This document shows, one piece after another, positions 56,547 to 64,000 of a DNA stretch of 64,000 nt. The first letter of the stretch is position 1, and every line of letters starts with the position of its first letter. Below the pieces are notes generated by a model, which was not told the DNA's origin, made no database searches, and saw only the letters and a program-made list of their open reading frames with translations. The translations under genes and the position numbers were made by a program. Source of the stretch: Betaproteobacteria bacterium Ga0077532 (lineage in GTDB: Bacteria; Pseudomonadota; Gammaproteobacteria; Burkholderiales; Ga0077523); assembly GCA_001464895.1 (NCBI GenBank), contig LNEE01000012.1, forward strand, positions 1 to 64,000, read 5' to 3'.

Positions 56547-57864
56547 GGGTGAGGGGATGGTCCGGCGCGAGCCCGGCCTTGCGCTTCAACTGCGCAAGAA
56601 AGTCGGCGGGTGCTGGCAGGCTTTCCCACACCTGGGGAAGGAACGTCCCGCGGTGCCCATCGACCGCCAGCACCAGGCCGTCGATGCCCGGATTCAGCTG
56701 TGACAGGAGGTCGGCTTCGTCGCGGAAAACCAACGGGGACTGTGGGCTCAGTTCCGACACTTCGACCGTCACCCGTTCGAACTCGCGCAGCGACAAGGGC
56801 GCGAAGCGCGAGTCGAGGAATGCGGCCGAGCGGGCGTTCTTGCGGACGTCGTCGAGCAGGCTGCGATGCGGTTCGAGGCTGCCGATGCACCCCCGGAGTT
56901 TCCCGTCCAGGTGGAGGGTGACGAACGTCGCGCCAGGTGCGGTCAGGAAATCGGCGTCCTCGCGAGCGGTGAGTGCGAGCCCGAGCTGGCGGCCGATGGT
57001 TGCGCGAGCGATCGCCACCAACGTGCGCCCCCGCGACGACCGCGGGTCTGGTGGCGTGGTGGCGGGGCCTTCGCGGAATGCGAACGAGGCGTAGCCCACG
57101 ACGCGGGACTTGTCCCCTGCGGTGTCTCCGGAGTTGCGAAGGTCCAGCAGTTCGGCCCGGAGCCCGTGGGTCCGCGCGGCCGCAAGTAGACCGTTGACCG
57201 GTGTCGCGCCGCAAGCGTGGGCGTGATCGATGACGGGGTCGAGCGCGAGGATGTCGTCGGCTGTGGCGCGGTCCTCCCTGACGGCGACGGGATACGGGAG
57301 GTAGTGGGAAAGATCGGAGCTGACCACGATGAGCGTCTCCGGGCCGCCCCAGAGGTGGTCGAGGACTTCGGCCACCTCGGCGACGCTCGCGTCTCCGACC
57401 GCCAGAGGGACGATCCGGAAGCCGTCGGCAAGGGTCTCCTGGAGAAACGGCAGATGCACTTCCAGCGAGTGCTCCTGGGCGTGGGCCGCAGGGCTCGTCA
57501 CCACCTGGGGGAGATCCGCGAGCGTCTCGATGGCCTCACGGTCCAGCGGTATCGTCCCCAACGGGGTCGCCATGGCATCGACACCCGGCAGCGCAAGCCC
57601 GCGCACGGCGACCCGATGGACCGGCCCCAGGAGCACGACCCGGCGGACATGGTCGCGTACCCGTGAAAGGCGCGCATAGGCTGTCCCGGCCACGGCACCC
57701 GAGTAGCGGTACCCGGCGTGGGGCACGATGAGCGCCTTCAGGGCAGACGACCCCTCCGGGTCGGCCGGCGCAATCCCGCACAAACCCACGATCGTGGTCT
57801 GGAGTTCCGGGGGGTGCGCAGGGTAGAAGGTGCCTGCGACGGCGGGTGGGCGGACGGACGTCAC
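56485..57864 (-). CDS. Fused Memo-AMMECR1 protein
   Basis: 459 aa from a GTG at 57864, which follows GGAG by 7 bases and gives the family start TSVRPPAVAGTFYP; an ATG at 57915 has no such site. The N-terminal Memo domain (about 1-255) has His49 in VPHAGYRYSG, His83 in LLGPVHR and a Cys in HACGATPVNGLL, matching the metal-site residues of human MEMO1 by pattern. The C-terminal AMMECR1 domain (about 280-455) has the signature LRGCIGSLEPHRSL and FVTLHLDGK. Both are often separate proteins; fusion with the adjacent radical SAM gene makes one system. Function remains undetermined. Confidence 0.88.
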   Translation of the reverse strand: MTSVRPPAVAGTFYPAHPPELQTTIVGLCGIAPADPEGSSALKALIVPHAGYRYSGAVAGTAYARLSRVRDHVRRVVLLGPVHRVAVRGLALPGVDAMATPLGTIPLDREAIETLADLPQVVTSPAAHAQEHSLEVHLPFLQETLADGFRIVPLAVGDASVAEVAEVLDHLWGGPETLIVVSSDLSHYLPYPVAVREDRATADDILALDPVIDHAHACGATPVNGLLAAARTHGLRAELLDLRNSGDTAGDKSRVVGYASFAFREGPATTPPDPRSSRGRTLVAIARATIGRQLGLALTAREDADFLTAPGATFVTLHLDGKLRGCIGSLEPHRSLLDDVRKNARSAAFLDSRFAPLSLREFERVTVEVSELSPQSPLVFRDEADLLSQLNPGIDGLVLAVDGHRGTFLPQVWESLPAPADFLAQLKRKAGLAPDHPLTHARVARYTVDHWKEDGEIPR

Positions 57865-58101
57865 GGCGTCACTCCGATGGGCGGTCCGGGAACCATAGGG
57901 GCGCGGCGTCGGCATGACAAGGCAGCACCGGGGAAAGATGCGAAGGGCGCAAGGTGGGCCACGTCGGCTCGTTCCGGAAGGTTGCGCCTCGCGCGACCGA
58001 GGAGCATCAGGCGACATCGTCATCCGACCCGACTGCATGGTGTTCCGGGTCGCAGGCGCACTGCGGTCGGACTGCCTGCGCGCGGCGTCGGAATTCGCAG
58101 G
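57865..58101. other. Divergent gap before tetR, upstream part
   Basis: No gene is supported here. It must contain the promoter of the Memo-AMMECR1/radical SAM operon on minus, but no clear hexamer pair stands out. Confidence 0.4.
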
Positions 58102-58153
58102 TTGACGGGCGACGGGGGGATGGATAAATTCCTGACTCATAAGTCATTAATTT
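58102..58153 (+). promoter_or_regulatory. tetR promoter with overlapping TetR-type operator
   Basis: TTGACG (58102-58107), 17-bp spacer, TAAATT (58125-58130) make a strong promoter with a start near 58137. It overlaps a 28-bp palindrome (58126-58153): core TGACTCATAAGTCA (58133-58146) with outer arms AAATT and AATTT. A dimeric TetR protein bound here would repress its own gene. Confidence 0.72.
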
Positions 58154-58168
58154 TCCGCTCCCGTCTTC

Positions 58169-58837
58169 ATGACCACGCCACAACCCCGCCAGGAAGGCCG
58201 CTGGACCCGCCGCAAGAACGCGCGTCCGGCCGAGTTGCTCGCGGCCGCGCTGGACCTCTTCGTCGATCGGGGGTTCGCGGCCACGAGACTCGATGACGTC
58301 GCGCGCCGCGCCGGCGTGAGCAAGGGTACCTTGTACCTCTACTTCGAGAGCAAGGAAGAGCTGTTCAAGGCGGTGATCCGCGGTGGCCTCGTGCCGGCGA
58401 TCGAGCGCGGGGAGCGCATGGTGGAGGGCCACACGGGCTCGCTCGCGGAGCTGCTGGAGAAGATCATCCTCGGGTGGTGGCAGGAGGTGGGCAACTCGCA
58501 GCTCGGCGGCATCCCGAAGCTGATGTTCGCCGAGGCGAAGAATTTCCCCGAACTGGCCCGCTTCTACTACCAGGAAGTCATCAGCCGGGGCTATCGCCTG
58601 CTCGGTCGGGTCCTGGACGAAGGGCAGCGCCGCGGCGAGTTCGCTCTGGTCGAGACCGACCACGCGACCCGGATCGTTCTGGCACCCCTGGTTTTTCTCC
58701 TGCTCTGGCGCCATTCGTTCGACGTTTGCGACAGTCGGCGCATCGATCCGGAAACCTATCTTCGGTTGCACATGAGCCTCATCCTCGACGGCTTGCGTGT
58801 GCGCACTATGGTTCCTGCCGCTGCGCACGTCGGATGA
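58169..58837 (+). CDS. TetR/AcrR-family regulator of RND efflux
   Basis: 222 aa. N-terminal TetR helix-turn-helix (about 18-65: RPAELLAAALDLFVDRGFAATRLDDVARRAGVSKGTLYLYFESKEELF), then a helical ligand/dimer domain. It probably represses itself through the palindrome just upstream and perhaps the efflux pair downstream. Inducers of such regulators are usually substrates of the pump. About 290 bp separate it from the adaptor gene. Confidence 0.92.
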   Translation: MTTPQPRQEGRWTRRKNARPAELLAAALDLFVDRGFAATRLDDVARRAGVSKGTLYLYFESKEELFKAVIRGGLVPAIERGERMVEGHTGSLAELLEKIILGWWQEVGNSQLGGIPKLMFAEAKNFPELARFYYQEVISRGYRLLGRVLDEGQRRGEFALVETDHATRIVLAPLVFLLLWRHSFDVCDSRRIDPETYLRLHMSLILDGLRVRTMVPAAAHVG

Positions 58838-59126
58838 GGCGCCCGTACGCGTCGGTCGACCCGGTCCGCACTGGTTGCGTCCGCACCAATCGCAGACCGC
58901 ACCGATTCGGCGCAAGGGCTCCTTCTGCACTGCACTTCTTGGGTATCCTTGCACGCCATCCAGGAGATCGTCGGCAGTCGGCCGGCGAGATGGAGCGCGA
59001 CATGTGTTGCGCATGCGATAGCCGCACGTCGGGTCTGCGGGTCGTTCGTGTCGATCCTCCACTTGGCACTCCGGATGGCAGCCACGCATCGGAAATCCGG
59101 ACACGGGTTTTCCAACATAGGTTTTC
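58838..59126. other. Gap between tetR and efflux adaptor
   Basis: No gene supported. I do not see a second copy of the TGACT-N4-AGTCA operator here, so control of the pump by the regulator may work through read-through or a more divergent site. Confidence 0.4.
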
Positions 59127-60245
59127 ATGGAGTTGCAAATGCCCGTTTCGACCTTCGTCGGCGCGACAGCGGTCCGCGCCATCGGCGCGCTCGTGCTCGT
59201 TTCCCTCGTCGCCGGCTGCAAGCCGGAGCCGGTGCCGGAAAAGCTCCCGCGTGCGGTGAATGTGGTTCGTGTCGGGGCCCCGGATACCGTTTTCGGAAAC
59301 AGCTACTCGGGCGATGTGCGGGCCCGCTACGAAGCGGCGCTTGGTTTCAGGTTGGGTGGCAAGGTCACGGAACGGTTGGTGGAGGTCGGCGACGCCGTCA
59401 AGAAGGGACAGGTGCTGATGCGCCTCGACCCTGCCGACCAGCGGCTCGGGGCTGACGCAGCCACCGATCAGCTGGCCGCCGCGCGCGCCAACTACGAGCA
59501 GACCCGTGCAGACCTCGCCCGCTTCCGCGAACTGGCGCGACAGGGCTTCATCAGTGCAGCCGAACTCGATCGTCGCAAGGCTGCCTTCGATGTGGCCGAC
59601 GCGCAGTTCGCCCAGGCCCGCGCGCAGCTTTCCATCCAGCGCAATCAGTCCGACTACACGACGCTGCGCGCCGACCACGATGGCATCGTGACCGCGCTGC
59701 ATGCCGAGGTCGGGCAGGTGGTGGACAAAGGCAACATCGTCGTCCGGCTCGTGCGTCCCGGCGAGAAGGAAGTGGCGATCAGCATCCCCGAGAACCGCCT
59801 GAAGGAGGTGACGCGCGGACGCGAGGCAACCGTCGCGCTCTGGACCGATCCTTCCCGGGTGTACAAGGGGCGCGTACGCGAGGTCGCGCCCGGAGCGGAT
59901 CCGATCACGCGCACGTACACGGCCAAGGTGACGATCGTGGACGCCGACGACGGTGTTCAGTGGGGCATGACCGCCAACGTCGCCATCGCCGGGGATGCCG
60001 ATGCCGCCCGAGCCGTTCGTCTGCCGTCGTCGGCCATCCACCAGAAGGGGGATCAGGCGGCAGTGTGGATCGTCAATCCCTCGACGGGCGACGTGAAGCT
60101 CCACCCCGTACGGGTAGGCCGTTTCGCGGATGAGTACGTGGCCGTGCTGGACGGCGTGAAGCCCGGCGATGCCGTCGTTCGTGCCGGGGTGCACCGACTG
60201 TTCGAAGGCGAGAAGGTTCGGGTGCTCGCCGAGGCCGCTCGATGA
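59127..60245 (+). CDS. RND efflux periplasmic adaptor lipoprotein
   Basis: 372 aa (ATGs at 59127 and 59139). A lipobox VAGC near residue 30 marks a lipid-anchored periplasmic adaptor. The lipoyl domain halves (GFRLGGKVTERLVEVGDAVKKGQVLMRLD and ADHDGIVTALHAEVGQVVDKG) flank an alpha-helical hairpin (about 105-165), followed by beta-barrel and membrane-proximal domains. It links the inner-membrane pump to an outer-membrane channel, whose gene is not seen in this window. Stop and next start overlap by 4 bp. Confidence 0.93.
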   Translation: MELQMPVSTFVGATAVRAIGALVLVSLVAGCKPEPVPEKLPRAVNVVRVGAPDTVFGNSYSGDVRARYEAALGFRLGGKVTERLVEVGDAVKKGQVLMRLDPADQRLGADAATDQLAAARANYEQTRADLARFRELARQGFISAAELDRRKAAFDVADAQFAQARAQLSIQRNQSDYTTLRADHDGIVTALHAEVGQVVDKGNIVVRLVRPGEKEVAISIPENRLKEVTRGREATVALWTDPSRVYKGRVREVAPGADPITRTYTAKVTIVDADDGVQWGMTANVAIAGDADAARAVRLPSSAIHQKGDQAAVWIVNPSTGDVKLHPVRVGRFADEYVAVLDGVKPGDAVVRAGVHRLFEGEKVRVLAEAAR

Positions 60246-63200
60246 TCTCGACGCGTCTCAACATCTCCGAGTGGGCCCTCAAGCATCAGGCCCTCGTTCT
60301 GTATTTCATGCTGGCCCTCAGCGTGGCGGGGGTCTACGCGTACCTCCGGCTGGGTCAGAACGAGGACCCCGAGTTCACCTTCAAGGTGATGGTGGTGCGC
60401 ACGTTGTGGCCGGGCGCCACCGCCCGGGAGGTGGAACTCGAGGTGACCGAGCGGCTGGAGAAGAAGCTCCAGGAGACGCCCTGGCTCGATTTCACCCGCA
60501 GCTACTCGAAGCCCGGCGAGTCGATGATCTTCATCACTCTGAAGGACTACACGCCACCCAAGGACGTCCCGAACTCGTGGTACCAGGTGCGGAAGAAGGT
60601 GCAGGACATCCTGTACACGCTACCGAGCGGCGTACAGGGGCCGTTCTTCAACGACGAGTTCGGCGACACGTTCGGCAACATCTACGCCTTCACGACCGAC
60701 GGCTATTCGTTCGCCGAGCTGCGTGACCACGTGGAGACCTTCCGGCGCGAACTGGTGCGCGTGCCGGACGTGGGCAAGGTGGCGGTGCTGGGCGAGCAGT
60801 CCGAGAAGGTCTGGATCGAGATGTCGCATCGCAAGCTCGCCACCCTCGGCGTGGATCCTCTCGCCATCTTCGAGGTGCTTCGCCAGCAGAACGTGATGGC
60901 CCCGGCCGGGACGTTCGAAACCCGGGACGACCAGGTGCAGGTCCGGGTGTCCGGCGACTTCAAGTCGGTGGAGAGCATCCGCGAGATCGGCATCCTGGCG
61001 AACGGCCGCCTCTTCCGGCTGGGCGACATCGCGAAGGTGTATCGCGGATACGCGGATCCTCCGTCCCTGCTCATGCGATTCAACGGGCAGCCGGCGATGG
61101 GGCTCGCGGTGTCGATGCGAAAGGGCGGGGACATCATCTCCCTCGGTCGGGATCTCGAGAGCACCATGGCGCGCCTCGGGCAGGATCTCCCGGTGGGCAT
61201 CGACGTGCACAACGTCGCGGATCAGCCCACGGTCGTGGGACGTTCGGTGAACGAGTTCATGATGACGCTCGCCGAGGCGGTCGTGATCGTGCTCGCCGTC
61301 AGCTTCCTGTCGCTCGGAATGCGCACCGGCATCGTGGTTGCCCTTTCGATTCCGCTGGTGCTCGCGGTCACGTTCCTGTTGATGTACCTCTTCAAGATCG
61401 ACCTCCAGCGGATCTCTTTGGGCGCCCTCATCATCGCCCTGGGTCTGCTCGTCGACGACGCCATCATCGCGGTCGAGATGATGGCCATCAAGATGGAGCA
61501 GGGCTGGGATCGATTCCGTGCAGGTGTGTTCGCCTATACGTCCACCGCGCCGTCGATGCTCACGGGGACCCTGGTGACGGCTGCGGGCTTCCTGCCGGTC
61601 GGACTCGCCAAGTCGGCGGCCGGGGAGTACACGTTCTCGATCTTTGCGGTGGTGTTCATCTCGCTCATCGTGTCGTGGGTCGTCGCGGTGCTGTTCATCC
61701 CCTACATGGGCTATCACCTCCTGCCCGACTACGCGAAACTCGGCCACGGACCCGGTCTGCTCTCGCGCATCGCAGGGCGCTTGTTCCCGCGCCTTGCCGC
61801 TGCCCCGCACGGTGGAGCGCATGCGCCCGAGGACGTCTACGCCCGGCCCTTCTACCGCTGGTTCCGATCCGTCGTGACGTGGTGCGTGACGTTCCGGAAA
61901 ACCGTGATCGTCGGGACCGTCGGGCTGTTCGTGCTCTCGATCGTCGGATTCGGCTTCGTACAGCAGCAGTTCTTCCCCTCCGCGGACCGGCCCGAACTCG
62001 TGGTCGACCTCTGGCTGCAGAGCGGTTCGGCCATGGGCGCCACCGACCTCGAGGCCAGGCGCCTCGAGGCCATACTCGCCAAGGACGACGACGTCGAGAA
62101 GTTCGTTGCGTATGTCGGCGGCGGCAGCCCGCGTTTCTATCTGCCGCTGGACCAGCAGCTCAACAACTCGAATCTCGTGGAATTCGTGGTGACCGCGAAA
62201 TCGGTCGAGGCGCGCAACCGGCTGCAGACCCGCCTGGAGGCGCTTCTCGAGACGCAGTTCTCGCGAGTGCGTGCGCGGGTGCAGCCCCTGCAGAACGGTC
62301 CACCCGTCCCGTACCCGGTGGCGTTCCGGGTGAGCGGCGACAACTTCGATGAACTGCGTCGGATCGGAAACGAGATGGCGGCCGTGATGCGCGAGCATCC
62401 GAACATGCGGCTCGTGCATCTCGACTGGAACGAGAAGAGCAAGGTGGTGAAGCTCGAGATCGATCAGAACAAGGCCCGCATGGTCGGCGTGACATCCGCG
62501 GGTCTTTCGAATCTGCTGAGTTCCGTCCTGACCGGTTTCCGGATCACCGACTTCCGCGAGCGCGACAAGCTGATCGAGGTCATGGCGCGCGCCGAGGGCG
62601 GGGAGCGTCGCAGCCTCGCCGAGATCGGTGACATCAACGTGCCCACCCAGAGCGGCCGCTGGGTGCCGCTGTCCCACGTGGCCAAGATCACGTACGCGTT
62701 CGAGGACGGGCTCATCTGGCGTCGTGCCCGCGTGCCCACGATCACGGTCCAGGGTGATGTCATCGGTTCCGTGCAGCCGCCCGATGTCTCGACGAAGCTG
62801 CAGCCTGCGATGCTGGCGATCGCGGCGAAGCTGCCACCGGGGTACAAGATCTCGATGGGCGGCGCCATCGAGGAGAGCGCTCGGGGCCAGGGGTCGGTCA
62901 ACGCGGTCCTGCCGCTCATGCTGATCACGGTCGTCACCCTGCTGATGGTGCACCTGCAGAACATCCGCAAGACCCTGCTCGTGCTCGTGACCGCGCCGCT
63001 CGGCATCATCGGTGTGTGCCTCTTCCTGCTCGTCGGGCGCGTGCCGTTCGGGTTCGTGGCGATGCTGGGTTTCATCGCGCTCTCGGGAATGATCATGCGC
63101 AACTCGATCATCCTCGTGGACCAGATCGACCAGGACATCACCGAGGGGCACGAGCCCTGGCATGCGGTGATCGAGGCGACCGTGCGACGTTTCCGCCCGA

Positions 63201-63379
63201 TCATCCTCACGGCGGCGGCAGCAATCCTGGCGATGATTCCCTTGTCGCGGTCCAACTTCTGGGGCCCGATGGCGGTGGCGATCATGGGCGGTCTGCTGGT
63301 GGCGACGATCCTGACGCTGCTCTTCCTCCCGGCTCTTTACGCGGCGGTCTTCCGCGTGCGTCGCCCGGTGGCGGCATGA
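60242..63379 (+). CDS. RND multidrug-type efflux permease
   Basis: 1045 aa, the usual length. Twelve transmembrane segments in two repeats with two large periplasmic loops. The proton-relay Asp pair is present in TM4 (LGLLVDDAIIAVEMMAIKMEQG). Motifs GxxDxxxxxE-like regions and the second-half ALSGMIMRNSIILVDQID fit the HAE-1 branch, somewhat closer to the AcrB-related VexF/MexK-like permeases than to metal (CusA) pumps. Substrates are not predictable. Translationally coupled to the adaptor and to the following peptidase gene. Confidence 0.93.
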   Translation: MISTRLNISEWALKHQALVLYFMLALSVAGVYAYLRLGQNEDPEFTFKVMVVRTLWPGATAREVELEVTERLEKKLQETPWLDFTRSYSKPGESMIFITLKDYTPPKDVPNSWYQVRKKVQDILYTLPSGVQGPFFNDEFGDTFGNIYAFTTDGYSFAELRDHVETFRRELVRVPDVGKVAVLGEQSEKVWIEMSHRKLATLGVDPLAIFEVLRQQNVMAPAGTFETRDDQVQVRVSGDFKSVESIREIGILANGRLFRLGDIAKVYRGYADPPSLLMRFNGQPAMGLAVSMRKGGDIISLGRDLESTMARLGQDLPVGIDVHNVADQPTVVGRSVNEFMMTLAEAVVIVLAVSFLSLGMRTGIVVALSIPLVLAVTFLLMYLFKIDLQRISLGALIIALGLLVDDAIIAVEMMAIKMEQGWDRFRAGVFAYTSTAPSMLTGTLVTAAGFLPVGLAKSAAGEYTFSIFAVVFISLIVSWVVAVLFIPYMGYHLLPDYAKLGHGPGLLSRIAGRLFPRLAAAPHGGAHAPEDVYARPFYRWFRSVVTWCVTFRKTVIVGTVGLFVLSIVGFGFVQQQFFPSADRPELVVDLWLQSGSAMGATDLEARRLEAILAKDDDVEKFVAYVGGGSPRFYLPLDQQLNNSNLVEFVVTAKSVEARNRLQTRLEALLETQFSRVRARVQPLQNGPPVPYPVAFRVSGDNFDELRRIGNEMAAVMREHPNMRLVHLDWNEKSKVVKLEIDQNKARMVGVTSAGLSNLLSSVLTGFRITDFRERDKLIEVMARAEGGERRSLAEIGDINVPTQSGRWVPLSHVAKITYAFEDGLIWRRARVPTITVQGDVIGSVQPPDVSTKLQPAMLAIAAKLPPGYKISMGGAIEESARGQGSVNAVLPLMLITVVTLLMVHLQNIRKTLLVLVTAPLGIIGVCLFLLVGRVPFGFVAMLGFIALSGMIMRNSIILVDQIDQDITEGHEPWHAVIEATVRRFRPIILTAAAAILAMIPLSRSNFWGPMAVAIMGGLLVATILTLLFLPALYAAVFRVRRPVAA

Positions 63380-64000
63380 GCTGGCCCGCTGTGATGCTCC
63401 GCTGGCGTGGATCCACGGCGATGGTTTGCCGGCGGAGTGCCGGCCTCGCGCTCCTGGTGCTGGGGTTCTCCTTCGCCGGCCCCGGGGCAGAGGCCGGTCA
63501 GCGCCATGCGGTCGCGTCCGCGCATCCGCTCGCAACGCGTGCCGGTGAAGAGGTTCTCGCCGCGGGCGGGAATGCTTTCGATGCTGCGGTGGCCGTCGCT
63601 TCCACGCTTGCGGTGGTCGAGCCGTTCGCCTCGGGGTTCGGTGGTGGCGGGTTCTTCCTGCTGCATCGCGCGTCGGACGGCCGGGACATCGTCGTCGACG
63701 CCCGGGAGAAGGCGCCCCTGGCCGCGACCCGGGACATGTATCTCGATGCCCAGGGGAAGGTGGATACCCGCGCATCGCTCGATGGCGCCCGCGCCGCGGC
63801 GATCCCCGGCCTCGCCGCCGGTCTGGTCCATCTCCAGAGCCGCTATGGATCCCGACCTCTCCCGGATCTCCTGGCGTCCGCACAGCGGCATGCGGAGGAG
63901 GGCTACGCCGCCGACGCCCGCTTCGTGGCGGCCGCCGGCTGGCGCGAGTCCGCGCTCGAGGCAGACGCCCTGGCAGGGGGAGCCTTCCTCGATGGCGGGA
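63376..64000 (+). CDS. ggt: Gamma-glutamyltransferase, N-terminal part (cut by window end)
   Basis: The ATG at 63376 overlaps the permease stop by 4 bp and the frame stays open to the window end (208 codons). A hydrophobic signal-like segment (about 22-41) precedes HAVASAHPLATRAGEEVLAAGGNAFDAAVAVASTLAVVEP and SGFGGGGFFLLHRA, the characteristic N-terminal region of the Ntn-hydrolase gamma-glutamyltransferases; the substrate-binding Arg lies in DAREKAP. The catalytic Thr is beyond this window. It would be periplasmic, cleaving glutathione or other gamma-glutamyl compounds. Confidence 0.88.
   Translation, partial: MSWPAVMLRWRGSTAMVCRRSAGLALLVLGFSFAGPGAEAGQRHAVASAHPLATRAGEEVLAAGGNAFDAAVAVASTLAVVEPFASGFGGGGFFLLHRASDGRDIVVDAREKAPLAATRDMYLDAQGKVDTRASLDGARAAAIPGLAAGLVHLQSRYGSRPLPDLLASAQRHAEEGYAADARFVAAAGWRESALEADALAGGAFLDGG

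Overview
This GC-rich window reads as a chromosomal segment of a betaproteobacterium, probably an environmental (soil, freshwater or sludge) member of the Burkholderiales/Rhodocyclales side of the class. The evidence is the housekeeping order trxB / ftsK-lolA-rarA-serS-folD, a PEP-CTERM protein, aromatic-acid and biuret catabolism, and GTG/TTG starts with GC-rich wobble throughout. There is no rRNA operon, tRNA, integrase, transposase, prophage or CRISPR array that I can see.

Layout. 1-650: a tandem array of palindromic units of about 131 bp, then rmuC, mtfA and rarD. 4-12.5 kb: a molybdenum island, with a SoxCD-type molybdenum/haem pair and an ankyrin protein, followed by moeA, moaA, mobB, moaD, moaE and a ModE-like regulator; moaA and mobB diverge from mirror-image -10 boxes. 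12.5-18.6 kb: crcB, a benzoylformate-decarboxylase-like enzyme, an HDOD protein, a methyltransferase and two dinucleotide-binding proteins. 18.7-18.9 kb: a strong candidate small RNA (promoter, three structured segments, C-rich loop, intrinsic terminator). 19-21.8 kb: a LarA-type nickel enzyme and an outer-membrane porin.

22-32.6 kb is the most interesting part. A biuret-degradation operon (biuH-atzG-atzE-atzH) and, just downstream, the Anbu operon (circularly permuted ATP-grasp, alpha-E protein, Anbu bacterial proteasome homologue, transglutaminase-DUF2126) each have a near-perfect or perfect sigma-54 promoter with an NtrC-type GCAC-N7-GTGC dyad about 115-127 bp upstream of the predicted transcription start. 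This suggests that an Anbu peptide-ligation/proteolysis module here belongs to the nitrogen-starvation response together with biuret use.

32.7-39.4 kb: a chemoreceptor and a convergent homoprotocatechuate (4-hydroxyphenylacetate) meta-cleavage cluster, hpaE on one strand and hpaG1-hpaG2-hpaD-hpaF on the other. GTAG-headed REP palindromes lie between the two arms, and related GATGTTAA motifs sit at both promoters. 39.4-47.6 kb: apt, an M48 protease, an AIM24-like protein, a carboxymuconolactone-decarboxylase-family protein, a PEP-CTERM protein with its own sigma-54-like promoter, a stress protein, a SulP transporter, a NicO-type metal transporter and an Smr protein. 47.7-55.3 kb: trxB and the ftsK-to-folD housekeeping run. 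55.4-57.9 kb: an AmmeMemoRadiSam pair (radical SAM enzyme plus a fused Memo-AMMECR1 protein). 58.1-64 kb: a TetR-controlled RND efflux pair and the start of a gamma-glutamyltransferase cut by the window end.

All product names rest on reading motifs and known family resemblance; no database search was run.
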